A stretch of DNA of 5,726 nucleotides from Planctomycetota bacterium. GTDB lineage: Bacteria > Planctomycetota > PUPC01 > JACPCR01. The notes beneath the pieces were generated by a model. The model did not search any database. It saw only the letters and a program-made list of their open reading frames with translations, and had not been told where the DNA came from. The DNA is taken from contig JASLXP010000267.1 in the NCBI GenBank assembly GCA_030740295.1, positions 1 through 5,726 on the forward strand. Direction: 5' to 3'. Positions within the stretch are counted from its first letter, which is position 1. Each line of letters begins with the position of its first letter. Both the position numbers and the translations under genes were made by a program. Shown here piece by piece: positions 1 through 5,425 of this stretch.

Positions 1-8
1 GAGGTAGC

Positions 9-539
9 ATGAAGAAGAAACAGTACAAAATCGTCAAGATGGTTCAGAAGATCCCCATCTTCAAAGGCTTCGATCAGGACGAGATCCTCGCCATTCTGAA
101 GATCTGCACGTCGGTGCCCATCGCCGAGGGCCAGACGATCTATGTGAAGGGTGAGCAGAGTGATGACATGCTGATTCTGCTCAGGGGCGAGCTGACGGTG
201 ATTGGTGACTCGGGTGAGAAGCTGGCCGTGATTCAGTCGGGCGGATCCGTCGGCGAAATGGGATTGTTCACAGGCCGCACGCGTTCTGCCCGGATCACGT
301 CGTACGAGGATTCGGCGGGGATCGTCATCAAGAAGACCGATCTCATCGAAGTGCTGCGACGGCACACGCCGATGTACATGAAGCTGCTAAGAAATCTGGT
401 GACGCTGCTTAGCAATCGTCTGGTGGAGACAGGTGCCCTGGTGGAATCGTTGAAGGGCGCCACCGATGTTGGCGATGACGATGACGACGATGAGGAATGG
501 GTTGCAAAGGAAGACGAAGATGACGACGAGGACGACTGA
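9..539 (+). CDS. Cyclic nucleotide-binding domain protein with acidic C-terminal tail
   Basis: This 176-residue protein is essentially one CRP-type cyclic nucleotide-binding (cNMP) domain. Residues 13-30 form the usual entry helix (IPIFKGFDQDEI), residues 35-110 the beta-barrel, and residues 110-150 the C-terminal helices. The phosphate-binding cassette is visible as GEMGLF (82-87) followed by RSAR (92-95). It keeps the Glu and Arg that contact the ribose and phosphate in ligand-binding members, so cAMP or cGMP binding is plausible but not shown. There is no helix-turn-helix, kinase, channel or other output domain, and no signal peptide, so it is probably a cytoplasmic sensor or adaptor rather than a CRP-like regulator. 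Residues 155-176 are almost all Asp/Glu, an unusual tail that could mediate electrostatic contacts. The ATG follows GAGG at positions 1-4. The stop sits 1 base from the end of the converging vapC remnant. The family call is firm; the role is unknown. Confidence 0.88.
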   Translation: MKKKQYKIVKMVQKIPIFKGFDQDEILAILKICTSVPIAEGQTIYVKGEQSDDMLILLRGELTVIGDSGEKLAVIQSGGSVGEMGLFTGRTRSARITSYEDSAGIVIKKTDLIEVLRRHTPMYMKLLRNLVTLLSNRLVETGALVESLKGATDVGDDDDDDEEWVAKEDEDDDEDD

Positions 540-930
540 CTACGACGAGATCTCCACGTCTGTCCTAGCGAAGTCATCACCTTTGAACAGCGAGTGGCTC
601 GCCTGAGGTTCTACTCAGCGCGTAGCTGAAGCAGTCTCCGAAATCCAATCCGGCTGGGTGCCGCCCCTTGCCGTATTCGCGAAATGCATGTCGAGCGACC
701 TGCAACTGCTCTTCGTTGAAAGCGACGACTTCGACACCAGCCTTGAGCAGCAGGAGGTCCAGTTCACGACTCCCCTGGTCACCCAACTCACTCTCAATGA
801 CAAGGGACGCTTCCAGAACTGAAGTCGACGACACGAGGCGGATCGGGTCCTTGTCAATCGCCTTACTGAAGCGTTCTGCGTCCACTTCACCGAAGAGCAT
901 GGAAATCACGGCAGATGCCTCCGGCAGGAT
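540..930 (-). pseudogene. vapC: Decayed VapC-type PIN-domain toxin (frameshifted, start lost)
   Basis: Read on the minus strand, this is a PIN-domain ribonuclease of the VapC family, the toxin of VapBC toxin-antitoxin pairs. Recognisable blocks are EASAVISMLFGE, EVDAERF, VLEASLVIESELG, RELDLLLLKAGVEVV and GKGRHPAGLDFGDCFSYAL, which carry most of the acidic catalytic residues. Two lesions are visible. First, the frame open from 909 stops at 577-579 just after GEPLAVQR. Removing one base near 588-592 restores the classic ending FKGDDFARTDVEISS with a TAG at 540-542, so there is a 1-base insertion (or sequencing error) that costs the last conserved Asp. Second, similarity reaches upstream of the first possible GTG (907-909) to the EASA motif at about 921, where there is no ATG/GTG/TTG before an in-frame stop. 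No VapB antitoxin precedes it. An intact gene would be about 130 aa. It converges on the cNMP-binding gene without a gap. Most likely non-functional. Confidence 0.8.
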
Positions 931-1481
931 GCGCCCCTCACTTCAGAGAGTCCGAATCTCCTCTACGCCGTGCTCTGCCTGATGTGCGGTTCCGGAATGC
1001 TCGGCATTTCGTCTCCCCGGGCCTGCTGGACATCCTGCCCTTCGGGCCGATCATGGCGGCACTGCTCATGACCGGCTACTACCACGCACTGCACGAGTGG
1101 CCCGTGGGCAATACGGCCATGCAACTGCTCGTGCTCGGTGCCATCACCGCTTTGGTGGCGATCGGCGCCCTTGTCCACGTGACCAACGACATCCTGGCCT
1201 TCTTCGCCTGCTTCGTCCCGTTGTTTCCGATCTGTGCGTTCGTCAAAAAGCAGCCGAGTCGCAGCCTGGAGCCGACCCTGGGATCCCTCGGGCTGGCTGT
1301 GGCGCTCGTGCTGCAGGCAGCAAGTCTGCAGTGGGCGTCGGAGCCGATCGTCTACTATCCCTTCGGCCTGCTGTGTCAGTTCCTGGCGTCCGCGATCTAT
1401 GTGGGACGCAGATATGCTGCGGCAAACGCAGACAACAGCCGGTTGATGGCACAGATCGAGCAGTTGAGAGCTGGCGGATGA
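915..1481 (+). CDS. Multi-pass membrane protein of unknown function, start uncertain
   Basis: This is an integral membrane protein of up to 188 residues, family not recognised. Hydrophobic segments lie at about residues 36-57, 68-88, 92-109, 121-139 and 144-163, so four or five helices. A short polar C-terminal tail follows (NADNSRLMAQIEQLRAGG), possibly a brief coiled coil. The start is doubtful. The ATG at 915 has no ribosome binding site and lies inside the vapC remnant on the other strand, and residues 1-30 do not look like membrane-protein sequence. GTG at 984 is an alternative. ATG at 1053 would cut into the first hydrophobic segment. The native 5' end may have been lost in the event that also removed the start of vapC. 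The stop TGA (1479-1481) overlaps the ATG of the oxygenase gene as ATGA, so the two are probably co-transcribed and translationally coupled. Confidence 0.6.
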   Translation: MPPAGCAPHFRESESPLRRALPDVRFRNARHFVSPGLLDILPFGPIMAALLMTGYYHALHEWPVGNTAMQLLVLGAITALVAIGALVHVTNDILAFFACFVPLFPICAFVKKQPSRSLEPTLGSLGLAVALVLQAASLQWASEPIVYYPFGLLCQFLASAIYVGRRYAAANADNSRLMAQIEQLRAGG

Positions 1482-2221
1482 CGCCTGCCGAGGATCGCTA
1501 CGCCCTCACCGAGACTCAGACTCTCGCCCTGCACGAGCAGGGCTTCGTAGGCCCTTTGACCCTGTGGGAGTCGTCCGAGACGGACGCCATCCGGTCCATG
1601 CTGGAACGGCTCTACATCGACGATCCGGATCCGGCGGTGGGGGTGAACATCCGGCACGTGCGGCATCGGGAAATCGTCGATCTGCTGCGCCGCAGACAGC
1701 TGACAGATGCCATGGCCAGCGTCATGGGAGAGGATCTGTTTCTCTGGCGAGTCGGATTCTTCAACAAGGTGGCCAGGGAGACCCGGGGGGAGATCCCCTG
1801 GCATCAAGACCGCAACTACTGGCCTCTTGAGCCGGTGATCGTCTGCTCTGCGTGGGTGGCCGTGGACGATGTGGATGTCGACAACAGTGCCATGCACGTT
1901 ATTCCCGGTTCACATCGGCAACTGGTGCCGCACATACCGGCTACCGACGGACAGGTCTTCCAAGAGCAGGCCGATCCCGCCTATTTCGACATCGAAGACG
2001 CGGTTCCCATCGAGATGCGGGCAGGGGAGTTCGTGTTGTTCAATGAACGGCTGCTGCACTGGAGTCAGCCCAACACGTCGGATCGGCGGCGTTTCGGACT
2101 GGCAGCCCGGGTGCTGCCTCCGCAGGTGCGCGTCCTCGACTACGACAGCGATGCACATGGTCTGGTGCAACTGCGAGGGGGCGATCCGCTGGGCATCAAT
2201 CGAATCGTGGAGCCTGACTGA
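1478..2221 (+). CDS. Phytanoyl-CoA dioxygenase (PhyH) family Fe(II)/2-oxoglutarate oxygenase
   Basis: This 247-residue protein has the hallmarks of the PhyH family of non-haem iron, 2-oxoglutarate-dependent oxygenases, which hydroxylate small organic substrates such as acyl-CoAs, secondary metabolites or amino-acid derivatives. The iron-binding HxD is at PWHQD (His109, Asp111) and the distal His at LLHWS (His194). The basic residues of NTSDRRRF (199-206) fit the 2-oxoglutarate carboxylate contact. The blocks SAWVAVDDVDVDNSAMHVIPGSHR (residues 124-147) and RAGEFVLFNERLLH are typical of the double-stranded beta-helix core. There is no signal peptide, so it is cytoplasmic. The start is the ATG at 1478, which overlaps the preceding stop; the frame stays open further upstream, but that stretch is out-of-frame sequence of the membrane gene. 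No strong Shine-Dalgarno is present, which fits coupling. A terminator lies about 120 bases downstream. Family firm, substrate unknown. Confidence 0.9.
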   Translation: MTPAEDRYALTETQTLALHEQGFVGPLTLWESSETDAIRSMLERLYIDDPDPAVGVNIRHVRHREIVDLLRRRQLTDAMASVMGEDLFLWRVGFFNKVARETRGEIPWHQDRNYWPLEPVIVCSAWVAVDDVDVDNSAMHVIPGSHRQLVPHIPATDGQVFQEQADPAYFDIEDAVPIEMRAGEFVLFNERLLHWSQPNTSDRRRFGLAARVLPPQVRVLDYDSDAHGLVQLRGGDPLGINRIVEPD

Positions 2222-2531
2222 CGGCAGCGATTCGGGGTGCGACCGGAGATTACATGTCTCTTGTCCGTACTACTACGGATGCGAATGTTCCACCAACGTG
2301 CCTATGCTACAAGCAGGGGTCACAATGTCCATGGCAGTTGGCCCTGATCGCTGACGGGCCTTTTCTGAGTCACTGATCAGTATGGGGTTAGGCCTGTCCG
2401 GGATCCTGGAATTTCTCCGCGTGGCCACGTAAGGGCGAGCTGAACGGAGAGGAGGGCAGACGAACTTGGTGCGCATCACCGGACGTCGTAGCGTTACGCC
2501 TGTCTGTTCCGTACGCCGACCAGAGACTCGT
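2222..2531. other. Intergenic region between PhyH and the CBM9-like gene
   Basis: About 310 bases without a credible gene. It holds the terminator at 2340-2366 and a perfect 6-bp dyad, TCCGTA-CTAC-TACGGA (2264-2279), which could be a hairpin in the 3' UTR of the PhyH message or an operator. An AGGAGG-like stretch at 2450-2455 is followed 10 bases later by TTG (2466), in frame with the CBM9-like gene. That start would add 22 residues in front of the signal peptide. I see no convincing -35/-10 pair. Confidence 0.4.
2340..2366 (+). terminator. Rho-independent terminator after the PhyH gene
   Basis: GGCCC (2340-2344) and GGGCC (2356-2360) form a GC-rich stem around an 11-base loop, followed directly by TTTTCT. 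It lies about 120 bases after the oxygenase stop and would end the membrane protein/PhyH transcript. The stem is only 5 bp, so confidence is moderate. Confidence 0.55.
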
Positions 2532-3010
2532 ATGCGCTCGATCCTCGTCCTTCTTCTTCTCGCCGTCCCCCTTTACGCCCACAACGGTGCCATCACCGCG
2601 GTTGTCCCAGTGGACGGGATCGTGGTGGATGGGGATCTGAGTGACTGGCCAGAGCATGTATCATGGCAACCGATCTCCATTCCCTCCGCCGGTCTTCGAC
2701 CGTTCGACGCTGACGACTTCTCCGGTCGGTTCCGCCTCGGTTCCGATGCCGACGAGCGACCGCGTATCGTGGCGGTTGAAGTGCAGGATGAGTCCGTCAT
2801 GCCGGATGCCAGCGGCCAAGGGCGAGCCCAGATGGTCTGAGATGGCTGCGAGATCCATCTGGATCTGGATCATACCGTCGAGGGCAACCCGCCTCTGATC
2901 CGCCATACCCTGTGGGGGAGCGAGCACTTGCATATGGTCGCTGTCTCGACTGATTCCTTTGAGAACGCCGTCGCACTGACGGCAGCCACATCTACGAATG
3001 GCAGGTGGAT
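2532..3010 (+). pseudogene. Broken secreted CBM9-like domain protein
   Basis: The reading starting at ATG 2532 begins with a clear signal peptide (MRSILVLLLLAVPLYA), so the product would be exported. It continues into a CBM9-like fold: VVDGDLSDWPE near residue 30, DADDFSGRFRLGSDADE, then IVAVEVQDESVMPD. Such domains bind carbohydrate or act as extracytoplasmic sensor modules. An in-frame TGA (2838-2840) interrupts it, but similarity resumes in the same frame at once (DGCEIHLDLDH, then IRHTLWGSEHLHMV). A missing base near 2976-2981 then moves the gene to another frame, where GSHIYEWQVD matches the usual end of the domain. Two lesions make this a pseudogene, or mark two sequence errors. The frame then enters primase-like sequence with no stop. 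A TTG at 2466 with AGGAGG 10 bases upstream is an alternative start; ATG 2532 is preferred because it sits exactly at the signal peptide. Confidence 0.72.
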
Positions 3011-3193
3011 CAACCCCAGCAGAAATGGCGGGTTTGGAATGATCGTCACTGGGTGCGGGATGAAACCGGTGCGGTGATGCGGCTGGCCAAGGAAACCGTA
3101 GGGGCAATCTATTCCGAGGCAGGCGAGGCGCACGAGGAGAGGTGTGAGAAGGTGGCCGAGCGCGCGAGGAAGTCTGAGAGTGCAGGCAAGTAG
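3005..3193 (+). pseudogene. Fragment of P4-family phage/plasmid DNA primase
   Basis: In the frame entered after the CBM9 frameshift, residues from KWRVWNDRHW through WVRDETGAVMRLAKETV, AIYSEAGEAHEE and ARKSESAGK match, from memory of the family, the region before the helicase part of P4-like primases (the D5/DUF5906-type replication proteins of phages, plasmids and integrative elements). Those proteins usually run to many hundreds of residues. Only about 55 are left here, with no ATP-binding Walker motifs and a TAG directly after SESAGK. There is no start of its own other than a GTG at 3005 without a ribosome binding site, and the sequence is fused in frame to the preceding CBM9 remnant. I read it as debris of a decayed prophage or integrative element, not a working gene. 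Confidence 0.65.
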
Positions 3194-3542
3194 GGTAGAG
3201 AACAGTCTTGCCGATTAGCCCGCCTTTACCACGCTCGTTCTGGCCCCCCCATAACCCTTCCGCCCCTCAAGGCCGGGCAGCCCTTTCTTCAGATTCGTGA
3301 AAGTGGGGACCCTAATCCGTACATATTCACCGCATATCCGTACATATTCACCGCATGTCAGAAGCACGTCATTACTAATCACTTTATGAATATAACCGCG
3401 TTCTGATCGTAGTTTTGAAGGGGAAAACGAAGAAGAAATTCGCTTTTTTTCCAGCCTTACCCTGGGTATGCTCCTCTAATGCAGACAACACTCCCGTAGT
3501 GACGATCAGCTGCCAAGTCTTGCAACCGGAAACTGGGATTGA
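3194..3542. other. Gene-less mobile-element debris region
   Basis: About 350 bases between the primase fragment and the transposase fragment. It contains a C7 run (3244-3250), the perfect 21-bp tandem repeat at 3315-3356 and a purine-rich stretch with a T7 run (about 3415-3451). Open frames exist on both strands, but none resembles a known protein or has a ribosome binding site. From about 3310 onward the sequence becomes more AT-rich than anything to its left. Confidence 0.5.
3315..3356. repeat. Perfect 21-bp direct tandem repeat, two copies
   Basis: Two adjacent identical 21-base units (3315-3335 and 3336-3356) each begin ATCCGTACATATTCACCG. The length is two helical turns, so a protein would meet both copies on the same face of the DNA. 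Between a primase fragment and a transposase fragment, the candidates are an insertion-sequence end with repeated transposase-binding sites (as in IS21-type ends) or replication iterons. The repeat is certain; its function is inferred. Confidence 0.8.
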
Positions 3543-3725
3543 GCAGAGTATGGCGCGGCAACTCGCATCGAAGCCACCGATCGACGTCGACTCGAGCGGC
3601 TTTGCCGCTACGTCATTCTGCCGCCCGTGGCCAGCGGCAGGCTGCGCTTCGTCGATGCGCAGACATTGGTGTTTTCGCTGAAGACGCAATGGGCCGATGG
3701 TACGTGCCAGTTGGTGCTGTCGCGT
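3543..3725 (+). pseudogene. C-terminal-region fragment of an IS91-family (Y2) transposase
   Basis: Read in the frame of codon 3582, the peptide contains GAATRIEATDRRRLERLCRYV, then LPPVASGRLRFVDAQTLVFSLKTQWADGT and LVLS. This is the characteristic RLERLCRY-x-PPVA...LKTPW-DGT region of IS91/ISCR-type rolling-circle transposases (Y2_Tnp family). The frame opens right after a TGA at 3540-3542 and loses similarity after LVLS (about 3722), running to a TAG at 3774-3776. The catalytic HUH motif and the tyrosines of a full transposase (roughly 400-500 aa) are absent, so this is a dead internal fragment. It has no start codon or ribosome binding site of its own. Confidence 0.75.
3543..3725 (+). mobile_element. 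IS91-like element remnant
   Basis: Only the transposase fragment above supports this. I could not find the element's ends (oriIS/terIS) or a flanking duplication; IS91 elements do not normally make target duplications. The boundaries given are those of the recognisable coding similarity, and the real remnant may be somewhat longer on either side. Confidence 0.55.
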
Positions 3726-3793
3726 GCCTCAAATAGTTCCCTTAGTATTCCCAGGTCCGCGCTCCACCGGGCGTAGTCGACAGCATACGTGAC

Positions 3794-4241
3794 CTATTTC
3801 TCCACCTCTGTGATATCAATAGTCGCGCGGCTCTTCAATTCTCTTAGCTGGTTTCTATAGCTGAAGATCACCCTGCTAAAAATGGCGATCAGGAGAAGAT
3901 TCAAAACAGATGTGATGGCCGTGGGTCCAAAGGAATCGGGAGAGCTGAAAACAGAGACCACATCAAGCCCGTCAAAGATGAGCACGAACCAGAACGCAAT
4001 CGGAATGCACGCAAAATAAAAAGATGGTGCTTTTTTGAGTGCGAGTGTCCAGTAGAGCCACGTAAGATTCAAGGCAATACCTGGGATTGTCCAGTGAGTC
4101 AATGAGGACCAATTGAGCAAGCAGCCCGCGCATTCGCTGATGGACAAAAGTGCTATGAACAATCGCAAGAAGCGTTGATTTTTTTTGCGTGAGAGCAAAA
4201 AACGCCGCTTGGTACTGCTCTCTATTCAAGAAAAAAGCCAT
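3794..4241 (-). CDS. Small four-helix membrane protein, frame interrupted at an A8 tract
   Basis: The minus-strand frame ending at 3794 encodes a membrane protein I do not recognise. Hydrophobic helices are RFLRLFIALLSISECAGCLL, WTIPGIALNLTWLYWTLAL, FYFACIPIAFWFVLIFDGL and AITSVLNLLLIAIFSRVIF. A charged cytoplasm-like tail follows (YRNQLRELKSRATIDITEVEK). Within this frame the only early start is TTG at 4196-4198, with no ribosome binding site. A much better start is ATG at 4239-4241, preceded by AGGGA 7 bases upstream and encoding MAFFLNREQYQAAFFALTQK. That frame joins the membrane frame only if the A8 run (T8 on the plus strand, 4179-4186) is read as A7, giving 148 aa. So either the tract has an extra base (mutation or sequencing error), or slippage makes the full product, or translation starts at TTG (134 aa). 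Its DNA is AT-richer than the left half of the window. Confidence 0.6.
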
Positions 4242-4407
4242 GGATATTTCCCTGCGTTGTCATGTGTTGCCACCCAACTGAACGATCATATCGACCAAAT
4301 GATTCATCAGGCGAAGAGCGCAAGCCTCGATGACCCCATCATTGTTCGCTGTGCCTACTGTGGCTACCGTACATATAGGACGCCCGTATCCCGTGGAGTA
4401 GTCCACC

Positions 4408-4527
4408 ATGAATCTGGGGAAGGAGGTGTTTCGCAAGAACCTTTTTGATGAGGTGATGAAAAGAGGGGGCTGTAAGCGGTCCCAAGAATCTACTGCAGGA
4501 TGTAAATCAGAAGGAGCCAGACAATGA
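4408..4527 (+). CDS. Possible 39-aa leader ORF overlapping the NTF2-like gene
   Basis: ATG at 4408 has GGAG at 4395-4398 (9-base spacing) and reads 39 codons beginning MNLGKEVFRKNLFDEVMKRGG. Its TGA overlaps the ATG of the next gene (ATGA, 4524-4527), as in translational coupling. The GGAG lies inside a small dyad, GTGGA-GTAG-TCCAC (4393-4406), that could mask it. The peptide matches nothing I know, and the downstream gene has its own strong ribosome binding site, so this may be chance. Confidence 0.2.
   Translation: MNLGKEVFRKNLFDEVMKRGGCKRSQESTAGCKSEGARQ
4511..4516 (+). promoter_or_regulatory. Shine-Dalgarno of the NTF2-like gene
   Basis: AAGGAG with a 7-base spacer before ATG 4524 is near consensus and fixes the start of the secreted protein. 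It is one of the clearest ribosome binding sites in the window. Confidence 0.8.
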
Positions 4528-5381
4528 AGCTGATAAATTTGGTAGTTGCTGTGCTTGCATTAAGCTGCGGAGTGGTCAGCGCCCAGGATACTGCGGCCAA
4601 CAAGGACGTTTTAGGCCGGTGGATCAAGGCAATATGGCAGGACCATGATCGAAATTACATTAAGCACAATTCCACGGGCGATTTTCCTGTGGAAAATTAT
4701 GAGGCCTGGTTCGACAGCATTACGACGACCTATCCCGATGCCCGCGTCGAAATCCTGCACATGCTCGCAGAAGGTGACGAGGTTGCGTTACACTGGGAAT
4801 TTACTGGTACCAGCTCTTTGAGAGGGACCGAAGGTCGCAGCATCAAAGTGCCAGGTTTAAGCATCGTCAAGATGGAAAATGGCAAGATCGCATCTGACGT
4901 TTTTGCCTACAATGACTTGGAAGGGCATCGTCAGTTGGGCTTTACTTTACGAGCTCCAGAGGAAGACCGGGTTCGTAAGGTCATTCTCGACTTCCACGCG
5001 GGACTTAAGAACGGAACCCATGATAACGCTGAGATATACGATGAAACATATCTGCGGGTGTGGAATAATCCCGTAACTGGCGAGTGGAGTTCCGATTTTT
5101 CTGATGCAATTCACACCACCCCTTGGCGTGCTTCCGAGTTTACTGATTACGAAAGTAACGTCGAGTTCCTTGATACCAAGGTTCAAGGCGATGATGCCAT
5201 TGTTCAGGTGAGAGAAACCGGGCATTATCGTAACACCGAAACGGGAGAAGGTAACGCGTGGACGGATGTGCCTAACATCTGGCTTCTCCACAAGAACACT
5301 TCGGACAACTGGAAGATTGTGGGCGCATTGCTCGGCGTAGGGCCGAAAGTAGAGAAAACAAACTATGACGATGGCTCTTAG
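4524..5381 (+). CDS. Secreted protein with two tandem NTF2-like (SnoaL/DUF4440-type) domains
   Basis: This 285-residue protein starts with a typical signal peptide (residues 1-20, cleavage likely after VVSA), so it is exported to the periplasm or beyond. Residues about 26-140 form a SnoaL-like domain: DVLGRWIKAIWQDHD, then TTTYPDARVEILHMLAEGDEVALHWEFTGT and GRSIKVPGLSIVKMENGKIASDVFAYND. This is the usual pattern of the SnoaL/ester-cyclase branch of the NTF2 superfold. Residues about 146-270 look like a second, more diverged NTF2-like domain (RVRKVILDFHAGLKNGTHDNAEIYDETYLRVW ... WTDVPNIWLLHKNTSDNWKIVGALLG). Such cone-shaped domains bind small hydrophobic ligands and in some members catalyse cyclisation or isomerisation; I cannot assign a substrate. 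The start is supported by AAGGAG 7 bases upstream. No neighbour suggests a pathway. Domain calls are good, function is open. Confidence 0.85.
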   Translation: MKLINLVVAVLALSCGVVSAQDTAANKDVLGRWIKAIWQDHDRNYIKHNSTGDFPVENYEAWFDSITTTYPDARVEILHMLAEGDEVALHWEFTGTSSLRGTEGRSIKVPGLSIVKMENGKIASDVFAYNDLEGHRQLGFTLRAPEEDRVRKVILDFHAGLKNGTHDNAEIYDETYLRVWNNPVTGEWSSDFSDAIHTTPWRASEFTDYESNVEFLDTKVQGDDAIVQVRETGHYRNTETGEGNAWTDVPNIWLLHKNTSDNWKIVGALLGVGPKVEKTNYDDGS

Positions 5382-5425
5382 GTCCGGAGGATAATTCTAT
5401 CGGAGTTGAGTTACCCGGAAGACAG

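Noticed and set aside
233..580. Minus-strand open frame with poly-Ser runs
   Set aside because: It is the antisense of the Asp/Glu-coding repeat of the cNMP-binding protein; low complexity, no ribosome binding site.
1097..1477. N-terminal extension of the PhyH reading frame by 127 codons
   Set aside because: This stretch is out-of-frame sequence of the membrane protein gene, rich in Arg and Pro, and unlike any PhyH N-terminus; ATG 1478 fits the family length.
1397..1897. 166-codon minus-strand open frame across the membrane/PhyH junction
   Set aside because: Antisense of two well-supported coding regions, with no recognisable domain.
2264..2279. TCCGTA/TACGGA dyad as a relative of the 21-bp repeat
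   Set aside because: They share only TCCGTAC; the rest differs, so a common origin is not supported.
2838..2840. TGA read as selenocysteine or tryptophan
   Set aside because: Other genes in the window end normally in TGA, no SECIS-like hairpin is evident just after it, and a second lesion nearby favours a simple pseudogene.
3315..3356. CRISPR array
   Set aside because: The two copies are directly adjacent with no spacer, and no cas genes are present.
3384..3689. Minus-strand open frame of 101 codons
   Set aside because: Half of it is antisense to the IS91 transposase fragment and the rest resembles nothing; no start signal.
3972..4241. Separate 89-aa minus-strand protein
   Set aside because: Only its first 20 codons before the A8 tract look real, and they join the membrane-protein frame; the remainder is that gene read out of frame.
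4185..4448. 87-codon plus-strand frame with a CAYCGY motif
   Set aside because: It has a single CxxC pair, no ribosome binding site, overlaps the minus-strand gene start, and has no recognisable zinc-ribbon context.
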